Part shown: positions 19,480 to 30,564 of the stretch, piece after piece | How positions within the stretch are numbered: the stretch's first letter is position 1 | Layout of the letters: each line of letters starts with the position of its first letter | Assembly: GCF_900095885.1 (NCBI RefSeq) | Contig: NZ_LT615367.1 | Coordinates: 992,001 to 1,056,000, forward strand | Reading direction: 5' to 3' | Source: Dickeya aquatica | GTDB taxonomy: Bacteria; Pseudomonadota; Gammaproteobacteria; Enterobacterales; Enterobacteriaceae | Length of the DNA: 64,000 nt | Made by a program: the position numbers and the translations under genes | Notes under the pieces: model-generated | Database searches by the model: none | Told to the model about the DNA's origin: nothing | Seen by the model: only the letters and a program-made list of their open reading frames with translations

Positions 19480-22014
19480 ATGTCTCGGGATGACCGCGAA
19501 CCTATTGGGCGTAAACGCAACGCGTTGCGCCCTGCTCCCCCTCGCAGGCCGGCGGCACGCCGTCGCAGGGAGGAAGATGACTACGACGATTATGAAGAGT
19601 ATGAACATGACGATGACACACCGGATGAGGATAAAGCCATGAGCAAACGGCCGCGCAAAAAGCGGCGCTGGCTGGGGCTGTTTATTCGCCTGTTTTTGAT
19701 TTTTGCCGTGGTGATGTCAATTTACGGCGTTTACCTGGATGGCGAAATTCGCAGCCGCATTGACGGAAAGGTGTGGCAACTGCCAGCGGCTGTTTATGGC
19801 CGCATGGTCAACCTTGAACCCGGTATGCCCTATAGCAAAAAAGAGATGGCGAGCTTGCTTGAGGGGATGCAGTACCGCGAAGTGAGCCGCATTACCCGGC
19901 CGGGCGAGTTTACGCTGCAAGCCAACAGTATTGAGATCCTGCGGCGGCCGTTTGATTTTCCCGATGGCAAAGAAGGGCAGATCCACGCCAAACTGATCTT
20001 CAGTAATGACCGGCTATCGCAGATCCAGAACATGGATAACCAGCGTAATTTTGGCTTTTTCCGGCTCGATCCGAAGCTGATTACCATGTTGCAGTCCCCT
20101 AATGGGGAGCAGCGGCTGTTTGTTCAGCGCTCGGGCTTTCCCGATCTGCTGGTACAAACCCTGGTGGCGACCGAAGATCGTCATTTTTATGAGCATGATG
20201 GTATTAGCTTTTATTCCATTGGGCGTGCCCTGATTGCCAACCTGACGGCAGGCCGTGCGGTGCAGGGCGGCAGCACCCTGACCCAGCAATTGGTGAAAAA
20301 TCTGTTTTTGACCAATGAGCGATCGCTGTGGCGTAAAGCGAATGAAGCCTATATGGCGCTGATCATGGATTACCGCTACAGCAAAGATCGCATTCTGGAG
20401 CTGTACCTTAACGAGGTGTACCTCGGGCAGAGCGGTAACGATCAGATCCGGGGCTTCCCGCTGGCCAGCCTGTACTATTTTGGTCGTCCGGTGAATGAAC
20501 TGAGTCTGGATCAACAGGCGATGCTGGTCGGCATGGTGAAAGGCGCGTCGCTCTATAACCCGTGGCGTAACCCACAGGTCACGCTGGAGCGGCGTAATCT
20601 GGTGCTGAAACTGCTGCAAAACCAGCAGGTGATTGACGACGATCTCTATAACATGCTGAGTGCCCGTCCGCTTGGCGTGCAGCCGAAAGGCGGCGTGATA
20701 AGCCCGCAACCGGCGTTTATGCAGATGGTGCGTCAGGAACTGCAACAGCGTCTGGGTGAGAAAGCCAGCGATTTGTCTGGCGTGAAGATCTTCACCACCC
20801 TGGACCCGGTTTCGCAGGATGCGGCAGAAAAAGCGGTGGAAGAGGGGATTCCCGCGCTGCGGACGGCGCGTGGGGTGAACGATTTGGAATCGGCAATGGT
20901 TATCGTTGATCGCTTCAGTGGCGAAGTGCGGGCGATGGTCGGCGGCTCTGATTCTCAGTTTGCCGGGTTTAACCGCGCGATGCAGGCGCGGCGCTCGGTG
21001 GGCTCGCTGGCAAAACCGCCCACATACCTGACGGCGCTCAGTATGCCGGATCGCTATCGCCTTAATACCCTGCTGGCCGATGAGCCGATTGCGCTCAAAC
21101 AAGCTAACGGCAGCGTGTGGGAGCCGAAAAACTACGATCGCGAGTTTCGTGGTCGGGTGATGCTGGTGGATGCACTGGCAAATTCACTTAACGTGCCGAC
21201 GGTGAATTTAGGGCTGGCGGTTGGGCTGGATCAGGTCAGCGATACCTTACAAAAGCTCGGGATCCCCGCAAACCAGATTCAGCCGGTTCCCTCGATGCTG
21301 CTCGGTGCCATTAGCCTGACGCCGATGGAGGTCGCACAGGAATATCAGACCATTGCCAGCGGCGGCAACCGGGCGTCGCTGTCTGCGCTGCGTTCGGTGA
21401 TTGCCGAAGATGGCAAAGCGCTGTTTCAGAGCTTTCCGCAGGCACAACGCGCCGTTCCCGCTCAGGCGGCCTACCTGACGTTATATGGTATGCAGCAGGT
21501 GGTTGAACGTGGTACGTCGCGCTCGCTGATGGCGAAATTCGGCAAATACCATCTGGCGGGAAAAACCGGTACCACCAATGATTTGCGTGACAGCTGGTTT
21601 GCTGGTGTGGACGGTAAAGAGGTGGTGATTACCTGGGTCGGGCGTGATAACAACGGCCCGGCGAAGCTGACCGGCGCTAACGGCGCACTGACGCTGTATC
21701 GCCGCTATCTGGAAAACCAGACGCCGCTGGCGCTGATGTTAACGCCGCCAGAGGGCATCACCACCATGACGGTGGATGGCAGCGGCAATGTTATCTGTAA
21801 CGGCAGCGCGGGCCGTGCCTTGCCGGTATGGGCTGATAATCCGCAAGCCTTGTGTCAGGCCAGCCAGCCTGCGCCAGCACCGACGCCGATGTCCGACGGG
21901 CAGTGGCAGGAAACGCCGGAAACGATGCAGGAAACGCCGCAGGATAATCATCAGGAGACGCCGCAAGACAGCGACAGCGTACCGGACTGGATCAGGAAGA
22001 TGTTTGGCAAATAA
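19480..22014 (+). CDS. mrcB: Penicillin-binding protein 1b MrcB
   Basis: Bifunctional peptidoglycan synthase of 844 residues. A charged cytoplasmic tail (Arg-rich, then an acidic Asp/Glu/Tyr stretch) precedes one membrane segment ([20 protein letters not shown]). The UB2H domain follows, then the GT51 glycosyltransferase with catalytic Glu in [12 protein letters not shown] and [14 protein letters not shown]. The transpeptidase has SxxK (SVGSLAKP), SxN (NSLNVPT) and KTG (GKTGTTND). The C-terminal tail holds several Gln-Glu-Thr-Pro repeats before a conserved DWIRKMFGK end. A rho-independent terminator follows. In E. coli the fhu operon comes next; here hemL does. Confidence 0.97.
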   Translation: MSRDDREPIGRKRNALRPAPPRRPAARRRREEDDYDDYEEYEHDDDTPDEDKAMSKRPRKKRRWLGLFIRLFLIFAVVMSIYGVYLDGEIRSRIDGKVWQLPAAVYGRMVNLEPGMPYSKKEMASLLEGMQYREVSRITRPGEFTLQANSIEILRRPFDFPDGKEGQIHAKLIFSNDRLSQIQNMDNQRNFGFFRLDPKLITMLQSPNGEQRLFVQRSGFPDLLVQTLVATEDRHFYEHDGISFYSIGRALIANLTAGRAVQGGSTLTQQLVKNLFLTNERSLWRKANEAYMALIMDYRYSKDRILELYLNEVYLGQSGNDQIRGFPLASLYYFGRPVNELSLDQQAMLVGMVKGASLYNPWRNPQVTLERRNLVLKLLQNQQVIDDDLYNMLSARPLGVQPKGGVISPQPAFMQMVRQELQQRLGEKASDLSGVKIFTTLDPVSQDAAEKAVEEGIPALRTARGVNDLESAMVIVDRFSGEVRAMVGGSDSQFAGFNRAMQARRSVGSLAKPPTYLTALSMPDRYRLNTLLADEPIALKQANGSVWEPKNYDREFRGRVMLVDALANSLNVPTVNLGLAVGLDQVSDTLQKLGIPANQIQPVPSMLLGAISLTPMEVAQEYQTIASGGNRASLSALRSVIAEDGKALFQSFPQAQRAVPAQAAYLTLYGMQQVVERGTSRSLMAKFGKYHLAGKTGTTNDLRDSWFAGVDGKEVVITWVGRDNNGPAKLTGANGALTLYRRYLENQTPLALMLTPPEGITTMTVDGSGNVICNGSAGRALPVWADNPQALCQASQPAPAPTPMSDGQWQETPETMQETPQDNHQETPQDSDSVPDWIRKMFGK

Positions 22015-22050
22015 CGCCGGTTTTCCGTATTTTCCTGTGTTGTGCCAGAT

Positions 22051-22082
22051 AAACGCCCGGGCGATTCGCCGGGCGTTTTTTT
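22051..22082 (+). terminator. Rho-independent terminator after mrcB
   Basis: AAACGCCCGG / CCGGGCGTTT stem followed by a T run, located 36 bases after the mrcB stop and before the convergent hemL gene. Confidence 0.85.
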
Positions 22083-22098
22083 ATTGCTGATGTGCGAA

Positions 22099-23379
22099 TT
22101 AGAGTTGGGCAAAACAGCGGCGGGCCGCTTCAATGGTGGCATCAATGTCTTGTGTACTGTGCGCAAGTGACATAAACCCGGCTTCAAAAGCAGACGGTGC
22201 GAGGTAGACGCCTTCTGCCAGCATCAGATGGAAGAAGCGTTTAAAGCGTTCCACATCGCATTTCAGCACGTCCTGATAGCAGGTCACGCTGGCGGAATCG
22301 GTAAAGAAAATACCGAACATGCCGCCGACATGGTTCACCACCAGCGCAATGTGCTGCTCGCGCGCAGCGGCCAGCAACCCTTCGGCAAGCCGGGTGGTCA
22401 GCGCCGTCAACTGCTGATGCACACCCGGTTTGGCCACTTCGCTCAGGCAGGCAAACCCGGCGGCCATGGCAACCGGGTTGCCGGAGAGCGTACCGGCCTG
22501 ATAGACCGGCCCTGTCGGTGCCAGCGCTTGCATCACATCCCGGCGGCCGCCAAATGCGCCAACCGGCATGCCGCCGCCGATGATTTTACCCAGACAGGTG
22601 AGATCCGGCTGCACGCCATAATGCCCCTGCGCGCCGTTTAACGCGACGCGAAAACCGGTCATCACTTCATCGATGATCAGCAGCGCACCGAACTCATCGC
22701 ACAGCGCACGTAACCCCGGCAGAAACGCCGGTAGTGGCGGAATGCAATTCATGTTACCGGCCACCGGTTCGACGATGATGGCGGCGACCTCTTTCGGGTA
22801 CTGCTCAAAGGCGGCGCGCACGGAATCCAGATCGTTGTAGACGCAGGTGAGCGTGTGACGGGCGAAATCCGCCGGAACGCCCGGTGAGTTGGGCTGGCCA
22901 AGCGTCAGCGCGCCGGAACCGGCTTTGACCAGCAGGCAGTCGGCATGGCCGTGGTAACAGCCTTCGAATTTGATGATTTTATCGCGCCCGGTAAACCCGC
23001 GCGCCAGACGGATGGCGCTCATGGTGGCTTCAGTACCGGAGTTCACCATGCGTACCATGTCCATGCCAGGCATCAGCGATGTCACCAATTGCGCCATTTT
23101 CACTTCCATTTCGGTTGGTGCACCGAAGCTCAGGCCGCGTTCGGCGGCGGCCACTACCGCATCACGAATCGCCGGATGATTATGCCCGAGGATCATCGGC
23201 CCCCACGAGCCAACATAGTCGATATAGGCGTTGCCGTCTGCATCGTAGAGTCTGGCCCCTTCGGCCCGTTCGATGAACAGCGGCACGCCGCCGACACCGT
23301 TAAACGCACGCACCGGCGAGTTCACGCCGCCGGGGATAACCTGCCGGGCTTCGGCATACAGACGTTCTGATTTGTTCAT
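22099..23379 (-). CDS. hemL: Glutamate-1-semialdehyde 2,1-aminomutase HemL
   Basis: PLP enzyme that turns glutamate-1-semialdehyde into 5-aminolevulinate for heme, siroheme and cobalamin synthesis. The 426-residue protein has [34 protein letters not shown] (PLP-binding Asp) and [17 protein letters not shown], which contains the Schiff-base Lys. The N-terminus ([25 protein letters not shown]) matches the family. It is transcribed away from erpA. The E. coli neighbours fhuACDB and clcA are missing on either side. Confidence 0.97.
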   Translation of the reverse strand: MNKSERLYAEARQVIPGGVNSPVRAFNGVGGVPLFIERAEGARLYDADGNAYIDYVGSWGPMILGHNHPAIRDAVVAAAERGLSFGAPTEMEVKMAQLVTSLMPGMDMVRMVNSGTEATMSAIRLARGFTGRDKIIKFEGCYHGHADCLLVKAGSGALTLGQPNSPGVPADFARHTLTCVYNDLDSVRAAFEQYPKEVAAIIVEPVAGNMNCIPPLPAFLPGLRALCDEFGALLIIDEVMTGFRVALNGAQGHYGVQPDLTCLGKIIGGGMPVGAFGGRRDVMQALAPTGPVYQAGTLSGNPVAMAAGFACLSEVAKPGVHQQLTALTTRLAEGLLAAAREQHIALVVNHVGGMFGIFFTDSASVTCYQDVLKCDVERFKRFFHLMLAEGVYLAPSAFEAGFMSLAHSTQDIDATIEAARRCFAQL

Positions 23380-23618
23380 TGCAGCTTCCTGATTCGATGG
23401 GCATAGCGAAAGGCGTTCATTCTAATCATCTGGCAACGGTTGTGAAATCGCTGTGCAGACATTATGCCTGTTGCGGTGGATGATAACGGTGCTCGCTGGT
23501 GTCGGGTCATCCAGTTTCCGCTGGCATTGGGATCAAATCTTGAACGTTGTCGGGTGCTGTTGGATAATAAACCGATAACCAGGGCGCTAAACCGCGCCTG
23601 ATAATTGGGAGTAAGAAG

Positions 23619-23963
23619 ATGAGCGATGACGTAGCACTGCCTCTGCAATTTACCGAAGCGGCGGCGAATAAGGTGAAACTCCTGATTGCCGATGAAGAAA
23701 ATCCTGAACTGAAACTGCGGGTTTATATCACCGGCGGCGGTTGCAGCGGTTTTCAGTACGGCTTCACTTTTGACGACAAGGTGAATGACGGGGATATGAC
23801 CATCGAGAAACAAGGTGTGTCTCTGGTGGTTGACCCCATGAGCCTGCAATATCTGATTGGTGGCTCGGTGGATTATACCGAAGGGCTGGAAGGCTCCCGC
23901 TTCGTGGTGAGTAACCCGAATGCGAAAACCACCTGCGGCTGTGGCTCTTCATTCAGTATCTGA
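23619..23963 (+). CDS. erpA: Iron-sulfur cluster insertion protein ErpA
   Basis: A-type carrier that delivers Fe-S clusters to apo-proteins such as IspG/IspH. It has 114 residues with the three conserved Cys: [17 protein letters not shown] and [11 protein letters not shown]. The ATG follows GGGAGTAAGAAG. The 239-base gap to the divergent hemL start should contain promoters for both. A strong terminator follows. Length and sequence match E. coli ErpA, which is essential in that organism. Confidence 0.97.
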   Translation: MSDDVALPLQFTEAAANKVKLLIADEENPELKLRVYITGGGCSGFQYGFTFDDKVNDGDMTIEKQGVSLVVDPMSLQYLIGGSVDYTEGLEGSRFVVSNPNAKTTCGCGSSFSI

Positions 23964-23986
23964 CTCGCCACCCCGTTGACGTGGAG

Positions 23987-24017
23987 AAAACCCGTGCCTT
24001 GGCTGCACGGGTTTTTT
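23987..24017. terminator. Bidirectional terminator, erpA/btuF
   Basis: AAAACCCGTGC / GCACGGGTTTTTT hairpin between the converging erpA and btuF genes, with T runs mainly on the erpA side. Confidence 0.88.
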
Positions 24018-24044
24018 ATTGGATGAATTTTGTCTTTGGTCGCT

Positions 24045-24914
24045 TTATGGCGAAGAGGGCGATAATGCCGCTAACTGCGAGCACAGGTCGGCGGCGGCCA
24101 GCATCAGCCTTGGGCCGGTGCGGCTAAACCAATCCTGATTAACAGCGACCAGACGGGCGTTCAATTGCGGTTGCCAGAAGGTGCGGACCTGAGCGGCCAT
24201 CTCCGGCGTGCCGCTGACGATAATCGCCTGTGGCTGACGGCGGATGACCTGCTCACGGCTGACCTGCGGCCAGGCGACCGGGCTGTCTGCAAAAATATTG
24301 CGGCCACCACACAGGCTGACCAGTTGGCTTTGCAGCGTTGCGCCAGACGAGGTAAACAGTGGCTGGCTGCCAAATTGCAGGAACACCCTTAGCGGTTCAG
24401 CGGCTGTACCGTTTTGCCTGTTTTGATAACGCTGTGCCAGCATTTGCTGCTGTTCACGAAAGCGCTGTGCGGCTTGTCTGGCCTGCTCAGGGTGGGCGCT
24501 GTATTGTGCCAGTTCTTCAAGTTCGCGGGGAATATCGTCAAGCGTAACCGGGTCAAGATAGCGGATGGTGATGCCCTGGGCGGCCAACTGCTCCAGCGGC
24601 CGCCGCGCGTTACCTTCACGCCATGCCAGCACCAAATCAGGCTTGAGTGCCACAATGCGTTCCAGATTAATCCCTTGCCAGTTTGCGATCTGTTCAATAT
24701 TCGCTGCTGCGGCAGGATAATCCGACCAGGCGCTGACGCCGACTAACTGCTCCCCCAGCCCGGCGGCGAACGCCATTTCTGTCGCATGAGGGGCCAGGCT
24801 TACCACCCGCTGTGCAATGAATTGTGCGTGTGCGGCGCTCTGGCATAACACCAGCACCGCAAACAAGAGCGCAGAGATAATACCGGGTTGTTGCCGGGAC
24901 GGCTTTTGCCACAT
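24045..24914 (-). CDS. btuF: Vitamin B12-binding protein BtuF
   Basis: Periplasmic cobalamin-binding component of the BtuCDF importer. The 289-residue precursor has a signal peptide (hydrophobic SALLFAVLVLCQSAAHA) followed by the class III binding-protein fold: RVVSLAPHATEMAFAAGLGEQLVGVSAWSDYP split across the usual N-lobe motif, then NLERIVALKPDLVLAW. The start is 12 bases after the stop of mtnN, so the two genes form an operon as in E. coli. The third E. coli gene yadS is absent. The permease and ATPase genes (btuCD) are not in the window. Confidence 0.94.
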   Translation of the reverse strand: MWQKPSRQQPGIISALLFAVLVLCQSAAHAQFIAQRVVSLAPHATEMAFAAGLGEQLVGVSAWSDYPAAAANIEQIANWQGINLERIVALKPDLVLAWREGNARRPLEQLAAQGITIRYLDPVTLDDIPRELEELAQYSAHPEQARQAAQRFREQQQMLAQRYQNRQNGTAAEPLRVFLQFGSQPLFTSSGATLQSQLVSLCGGRNIFADSPVAWPQVSREQVIRRQPQAIIVSGTPEMAAQVRTFWQPQLNARLVAVNQDWFSRTGPRLMLAAADLCSQLAALSPSSP

Positions 24915-24926
24915 GATGTACGCTTA

Positions 24927-25637
24927 TCAGCCAGCGGTGTGCGGTTGTGCCAGCGCTTGCAGCATCGTTTCCACCATACGAGAGGATTGTTGTGCCGCCG
25001 TTGCCAGAAACTCATCGAAGCTCAAATGAGATGCTTGATCCGCCACGTCGGAAATGGCGCGTACCACCACAAACGGCACGCCAAACTGGTGGCAAACATG
25101 GCCGATAGCAGTGGCTTCCATCTCAACGGCGATAGCCTGTGGGAAGGTCTGGCGGATGCGTGCCAGCGGCTCTTTACCGTTGATAAAGGCATCCCCGCTT
25201 ACCACCAGCCCGCGTACCGCATTAAGCTGTAAATGCGCAATGGCGTTTTGCGCCAGCGTGATGAGTTTTTCATCTGCGCTAAAGGCCGCCGGGCAGCCGG
25301 CCATCTGGCCGGGTTCGTAGCCGAAAGCGGTGACATCGGCATCGTGATAGCGCACTTCATCAGAGACAACGATATCGCCAACACGCAGTGACGCGGCAAG
25401 GCCTCCGGCAGAGCCGGTATTGATAACCACGTCCGGCTGGCAGTGTTCAAGCAGCAGAGTTGTACCAAGCGCAGCAGACACTTTGCCGATACCGGATTTC
25501 AGCAGCGCGACCTCAACGCCATGCAACTGGCCGCTGTAGATTTCACACCCTGCGCGTTGAAGCGTCTGGCGGTGCTGGATTTGCTCTCTTAACAGCGTTA
25601 CCTCTTGCTCCATTGCGCCAATAATGCCAACTTTCAT
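24927..25637 (-). CDS. mtnN: 5'-methylthioadenosine/S-adenosylhomocysteine nucleosidase MtnN
   Basis: Hydrolyses methylthioadenosine (a by-product of spermidine synthesis by SpeE) and S-adenosylhomocysteine to adenine. ATG 25637 ([16 protein letters not shown]) is chosen by homology over an upstream codon and gives 236 residues. Motifs include [32 protein letters not shown] with the purine-binding Glu, and VRAISDVAD with the catalytic Asp. It is first in the mtnN-btuF pair and divergent from dgt. Confidence 0.96.
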   Translation of the reverse strand: MKVGIIGAMEQEVTLLREQIQHRQTLQRAGCEIYSGQLHGVEVALLKSGIGKVSAALGTTLLLEHCQPDVVINTGSAGGLAASLRVGDIVVSDEVRYHDADVTAFGYEPGQMAGCPAAFSADEKLITLAQNAIAHLQLNAVRGLVVSGDAFINGKEPLARIRQTFPQAIAVEMEATAIGHVCHQFGVPFVVVRAISDVADQASHLSFDEFLATAAQQSSRMVETMLQALAQPHTAG

Positions 25638-25776
25638 AGAATTCCCCACCGAATAGATGAACAGTAACAAACATCCAGTCTAGCATGGCTTGGGGTGAGC
25701 GGCGATTGTGCCTGCGATGGCGACATGCTATCACTGAGGCTTCCCGCCTTAATCGGGGCATAACAGGGAGAGCAGT

Positions 25777-27291
25777 ATGCCTGATATCGATTTCGCGAAA
25801 AAAATCCGTTTTCAACGGCCGTTTAGTAAGCCGAAAGAAAAAACCGAGGCCAGTGCCATTGAGCGGGAGTTTGAAAGCGACCGCGGGCGCATTATCAATT
25901 CAGCGGCCATTCGCCGCTTACAGCAAAAAACGCAGGTGTTCCCGCTAGAGCGCAATGCAGCAGTGCGCTCACGTCTGACACACTCGATGGAGGTGCAACA
26001 GGTCGGGCGCTATATCGCTAAAGAGGTTTTAGGGCAACTGCGCAAAAGCGGCAGGCTTGAGGCGCTAGGGTTAAGCGGCCTGGAGTCACCGTTTGAGAGC
26101 CTGATAGAGATGGCGTGCCTGATGCATGACATCGGCAACCCGCCGTTCGGGCATTTTGGCGAAGCAGCGATTAACAAGTGGTTTCGTCAGCGACTGGTTC
26201 CTGAAAATGCATTGTTATCGGGGCGAAAGGACGGCTGCCAGGTGGACTGCCTGCGGTGCGATGATGCGCAAGACCCGTTAAATGCACTGCGCAGCCAGAT
26301 TCGCCACGACTTAAGCCATTTTGAAGGTAACGCACAGGCCATTCGGCTGGTGCATTCGTTGCTGAAACTGAACCTGACTTACGCGCAGGTTGCCTGCATC
26401 CTGAAATACACCCGTCCGGCCTATTGGGCACAGCCTGTACCGGAACAGTACAGCTACCTGATGAAAAAGCCGGGTTTCTATCTTTCAGAGGAAGTGTTTG
26501 TAAACCAGCTGCGCCGCGAACTGGGAATGGGGGAGTTTCATCGCCACCCGCTGACGTACATTATGGAGGCGGCGGATGATATCTCGTACTGCATTGCCGA
26601 TCTGGAAGATGCGGTAGAGAAGAAAATCGTGACCTATCCGCAATTGTATGAGCGGCTGGAGCAGGCCTGGGGCGCTCGCTCGGAAAAAGATGTCTTTAGC
26701 CGCACCATTGAACGGGCCTATGCCGAGCGCCAGCACATGCAAGGGCGCAGTGACAGCGACCAGTTTTTTATGAAACTGCGGGTGAACGTGGTCAACACAT
26801 TGGTGGGGTATGTCACCCGGCGTTTTATTGAACATCTGCCCGCCCTGTATGACGGCAGTTTCAATCATTCGCTGTTAGAAGAGAACAAAGATGACTACGG
26901 GCGATTATTAAAGATTTTTAAAGATGTCGCCAGAAAGTTCGTTTTTAACCACCATGAGGTGGAGCAACTGGAGTTGCAGGGTGACCGCATTATCAGCGGA
27001 TTACTGGATATTTACAGCCCGTTGTTGCACATGCCGTATGCCGATTTCTGCCAACTGGTTGCCGATGACACCCACCCGCGCTACCCGATTGAAACGCGCT
27101 TATACCACAAACTTTCCAGCAAGCATTGCCACGCTTATCGTGAGGCAACTCGCACCTTGTCTGCGTTGTCCGGGGCTGAACAGGCTATCTGGGAATACTA
27201 TTATCGCGCCCGCCTGATACTCGATTACATCAGTGGAATGACCGATTTGTATGCCTATGATGAGTACCGTCGGTTGATGGCAGTCAACTGA
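25777..27291 (+). CDS. dgt: dGTP triphosphohydrolase Dgt
   Basis: Cuts dGTP to deoxyguanosine and tripolyphosphate, affecting the dNTP pool and phage DNA. The 504-residue protein carries the HD-domain metal ligands: [12 protein letters not shown] (His), [16 protein letters not shown] (HD) and [17 protein letters not shown] (Asp). Its length equals that of E. coli Dgt (505). The start ATG lies 6-7 bases after a GGGAGAGC site. It is divergent from mtnN and followed by degP in the same direction, the E. coli order. Confidence 0.97.
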   Translation: MPDIDFAKKIRFQRPFSKPKEKTEASAIEREFESDRGRIINSAAIRRLQQKTQVFPLERNAAVRSRLTHSMEVQQVGRYIAKEVLGQLRKSGRLEALGLSGLESPFESLIEMACLMHDIGNPPFGHFGEAAINKWFRQRLVPENALLSGRKDGCQVDCLRCDDAQDPLNALRSQIRHDLSHFEGNAQAIRLVHSLLKLNLTYAQVACILKYTRPAYWAQPVPEQYSYLMKKPGFYLSEEVFVNQLRRELGMGEFHRHPLTYIMEAADDISYCIADLEDAVEKKIVTYPQLYERLEQAWGARSEKDVFSRTIERAYAERQHMQGRSDSDQFFMKLRVNVVNTLVGYVTRRFIEHLPALYDGSFNHSLLEENKDDYGRLLKIFKDVARKFVFNHHEVEQLELQGDRIISGLLDIYSPLLHMPYADFCQLVADDTHPRYPIETRLYHKLSSKHCHAYREATRTLSALSGAEQAIWEYYYRARLILDYISGMTDLYAYDEYRRLMAVN

Positions 27292-27472
27292 TTTACCGGG
27301 TAAGTATGGGCCTGTGTTTTGTAAACAGGCTCAATATTTCCTTACTCTTCACCGTATTGCGCGAAGTCGGTGCTGTTGAGCATAGTGAGTCAATACGGGC
27401 TGATGGCCGCACGCGGTGGTCAGCACCGGCCGGTTGAGACTCTGAGATTCACTGAATGTGAGACACTTTGCG

Positions 27473-28936
27473 ATGAATATTACGATGAAAAGAAAACCCT
27501 TGATGCTCAGTGCACTGGCACTCAGTCTGGCGATAGCGGCAGGCAGCGTGCCCGGTGTGGCAGTTGCGGCACAAACCGTTTCGTCGTCCTCTTCTCAATT
27601 GCCGAGCCTGGCTCCGATGCTGGAAAAAGTGATGCCCTCGGTGGTCAATATCTCTGTTGAAGGCCATGCAGCGTCTTCGCAAGCGCATGCACAGCCACCA
27701 TTACCGCCGCTTTCGGGTGAGAACTCTCCGTTTTGTCAGGAAGGGTCGCCTTTCCAGTCTTCGCCGATGTGCCAGGGTGCAGAGGATGATGAGACACAGG
27801 ACGATGCCGCTGGGAGTGCGCCACAGCAGACCTTTCAGGCGCTGGGGGCCGGGGTCATCATCAATGCTGCCAAAGGTTATGTTGTCACCAACAACCATGT
27901 GGTGGACAACGCCGATAAGATTCAGGTGCGTTTGAGCGATGGCCGCAAGTATGAGGCAAAGATAATCGGTAAAGATCCGCGCTCCGATGTGGCGCTGATC
28001 CAATTGCAGGATTTCGGCAATTTGACGGAAATGAAACTGGCCGACTCCGATCAACTCCGGGTAGGCGATTACGCCGTTGCCATCGGCAATCCTTACGGCT
28101 TGGGCGAAACCGCTACCTCCGGCATCATCTCGGCATTGGGTCGCAGTGGCCTTAATATCGAAAACTACGAAGACTTCATTCAGACCGATGCCGCCATTAA
28201 CCGCGGCAACTCCGGTGGTGCGCTGGTGAATTTAAGTGGCGAGTTAATTGGCCTGAATACCGCCATTCTGGCACCGGGCGGTGGCAACATTGGTATCGGT
28301 TTCGCGATCCCCAGCAATATTGTGAAAAATCTGACCAGCCAGATGGTGGAATTTGGCGAAGTGAAACGTGGTGAGCTTGGCATTATGGGCACGGAACTGA
28401 ATTCCGATCTCGCCCGCGCCATGAAAGTGGACGCCCAGCGTGGCGCGTTTGTCAGCCAGATACGGCCCGAGTCTGCTGCGGCAAAAGCCGGTATTAAAGC
28501 CGGTGACGTCATTGTGTCGATGAATGGTAAATCGGTAGGCAGTTTCTCTGCATTACGGGCTCAGATTGGTTCTTTACCAGTGGGCAGTAAATTGACGCTG
28601 GGGCTGATTCGTGAAGGGAAACCGTTATCCGTTGAGGTGACGCTGGCGCAAAACAGCCCGTCACCTGTGGCCTCAGGCAACCTTAATTCCGCGATTGCCG
28701 GAGCCGGGTTGAGTAATACCGAGGTAAATGGCCACAAGGGCGTGAAAGTCGATAACGTCAAACCGGATTCTGCCGCAGCGAGCATCGGCCTTAAACCGGG
28801 TGATATCATTCTGGGGGTAAATCAACAACCGATAGAGAATCTGGGGGAACTGCGCAAAATTATCGACAGTAAGCCCCCGGTAATGGCACTGAATATTCGC
28901 CGGGGTGATAGCGATCTTTATCTGTTGATTCAGTAA
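27473..28936 (+). CDS. degP: Periplasmic serine protease/chaperone DegP (HtrA)
   Basis: Degrades and chaperones misfolded periplasmic and outer-membrane proteins. A signal peptide (KRKPLMLSALALSLAIAAG, cleavage near VAVAA) precedes the protease. The catalytic triad is in TNNHVVDNAD (His), DPRSDVALIQ (Asp) and INRGNSGGALVNL (Ser). Two Cys in the LA loop (PFCQEGSPFQSSPMCQG) match the E. coli disulfide. Two PDZ domains follow (AAAKAGIKAGDVIVSMNG and AAASIGLKPGDIILGVNQQ). The ATG at 27473 is preferred, with 27485 and GTG 27458 as alternatives. In E. coli degP is controlled by sigma-E and CpxR; I could not assign those boxes here with confidence. Confidence 0.96.
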   Translation: MNITMKRKPLMLSALALSLAIAAGSVPGVAVAAQTVSSSSSQLPSLAPMLEKVMPSVVNISVEGHAASSQAHAQPPLPPLSGENSPFCQEGSPFQSSPMCQGAEDDETQDDAAGSAPQQTFQALGAGVIINAAKGYVVTNNHVVDNADKIQVRLSDGRKYEAKIIGKDPRSDVALIQLQDFGNLTEMKLADSDQLRVGDYAVAIGNPYGLGETATSGIISALGRSGLNIENYEDFIQTDAAINRGNSGGALVNLSGELIGLNTAILAPGGGNIGIGFAIPSNIVKNLTSQMVEFGEVKRGELGIMGTELNSDLARAMKVDAQRGAFVSQIRPESAAAKAGIKAGDVIVSMNGKSVGSFSALRAQIGSLPVGSKLTLGLIREGKPLSVEVTLAQNSPSPVASGNLNSAIAGAGLSNTEVNGHKGVKVDNVKPDSAAASIGLKPGDIILGVNQQPIENLGELRKIIDSKPPVMALNIRRGDSDLYLLIQ

Positions 28937-29128
28937 CCTATTGCTTGTAGAACAGACGCCTGAGCACCAGGCTGGATACGGTCTTACACCCGGTCTGGTG
29001 CGTTCTGCCATTTTTGTGAGTTCTTCCGCATATCCGGTGAGAGAGCCGGATTTTAGTTCAATTGCACAATGTCTAAGGCAATATCCCGCGTTATGCTGGT
29101 GCGGTTGTCACTATCCTCTGAGGTTGAA

Positions 29129-30286
29129 ATGGCGTCATACCACCTGAATGACAAGCTGGCGCAGGAAATTGTCGCGCGTACCATGAAGATTATTGATAGT
29201 AATATCAATGTGATGGATGCTCGCGGCCGAATTATCGGTAGCGGCGATCGTGAGCGTATTGGTGAGTTGCACGAAGGGGCGCTGCTGGTGCTATCGCAAG
29301 GTCGGGTGGTGGACATTGACGATGCCGTGGCGCGCCATCTGCACGGCGTGCGGCCAGGGGTCAATTTACCGTTAAAGATTGATGGTGATATTGTCGGGGT
29401 CATCGGCCTGACAGGCAACCCCGGCCAATTGCGCCAATACGGTGAACTGGTCTGCATGACCGCAGAGATGATGCTGGAGCAGGCTCGTCTGTTGCACATG
29501 CTGGCGCAGGATAGCCGGTTACGTGAGGAACTGGTGCTGAACCTGATTCGCACCGACGAGTTACCAGCGGCATTAATGGAATGGGCGCAACGCCTGGGGA
29601 TTGATCTTAATCAGCCGCGTGTTGTTGCCGTCGTGGAAGTGGATAGCGGCCAGCTCGGTGTTGATAGTGCGATGGCCGAGTTACAGCAACTGCAAACATT
29701 GCTGACAACACCGGAGCGTAACAACCTGATTGCCATTGTGTCACTGACCGAAATGGTGGTGTTAAAACCAGCGCTCAATAGCCACGGCCGCTGGGATGCT
29801 GAAGAGCATCGCCGGCGCATTGACAGCCTGTTATCGCGTATGGAGGAGAGCAGTCGATTACGGGTGCGCGTTGCGCTTGGCAACTATTTTACCGGCCCGG
29901 GTAGTATTGCCCGCTCTTATCGTACCGCGCGAACCACCATGAGTGTCGGTAAACAGCGTATGCCATCACAGCGCAGCTATTTTTATCAGGACTTGATGTT
30001 GCCTGTACTGCTCGACAGCCTGCGCGGCGGCTGGCAAGCCAATGAGCTGGTGCGCCCGCTGGCCCGTTTGAAGGCGATGGACAGCAATGGTTTGCTGCGT
30101 CGTACCCTTCATGCCTGGTTTCGTCACAATGTACAGCCCGGAGCGACAGCCAAAGCGCTGTTTGTTCATCGTAATACGCTGGAATATCGGTTGAATCGTA
30201 TTTCTGAGTTGACCGGCCTGGATCTGGCAAACTTTGACGATCGCCTGCTGCTGTATGTCGCGTTGCAACTTGATGAAGATCATTAA
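29129..30286 (+). CDS. cdaR: Sugar diacid regulator CdaR
   Basis: Transcription activator of glucarate, galactarate and glycerate genes in E. coli. ATG 29129 (MASYHLNDKLAQEIVART) gives 385 residues, the same as E. coli CdaR; the frame is open upstream but without family similarity. The N-terminal sugar-diacid recognition domain (IIDSNINVMDARGRIIGSGD, HLHGVRPGVNLPLKIDG) is followed by the PucR-type helix-turn-helix (TAKALFVHRNTLEYRLNRISELTG) near the C-terminus. It follows degP, as in E. coli. After this gene the order departs from E. coli. Confidence 0.95.
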   Translation: MASYHLNDKLAQEIVARTMKIIDSNINVMDARGRIIGSGDRERIGELHEGALLVLSQGRVVDIDDAVARHLHGVRPGVNLPLKIDGDIVGVIGLTGNPGQLRQYGELVCMTAEMMLEQARLLHMLAQDSRLREELVLNLIRTDELPAALMEWAQRLGIDLNQPRVVAVVEVDSGQLGVDSAMAELQQLQTLLTTPERNNLIAIVSLTEMVVLKPALNSHGRWDAEEHRRRIDSLLSRMEESSRLRVRVALGNYFTGPGSIARSYRTARTTMSVGKQRMPSQRSYFYQDLMLPVLLDSLRGGWQANELVRPLARLKAMDSNGLLRRTLHAWFRHNVQPGATAKALFVHRNTLEYRLNRISELTGLDLANFDDRLLLYVALQLDEDH

Positions 30287-30564
30287 TGGTGCTGACCGGC
30301 TACGCTATTGCCTGCCGGTCATCTTAGATTCAAATGCGATGATAAGTGATAAATAATATAACCTGATAATATAAATTATCTCGAAACAGTATTTTTTTAC
30401 TCCTCCCTTATCCTCTATTGTCAGCCTCAGAGATAAAACCTGATGTGTGGTACCAAACATGGGGTCACCTGCATTATCAGGGTATACAATTGCTGGCCGC
30501 TGGTTCTGGTGCCATATTCGCCCGACGATACAACGGGCAAATGACTTTGAGGGGAGTGATAAGT

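Noticed and set aside
27292..27472. Sigma-E or CpxR sites upstream of degP
   Set aside because: TCTGA occurs but without a GAACTT-like -35 at the right distance, and no GTAAA-N5-GTAAA pair is present; not assigned.
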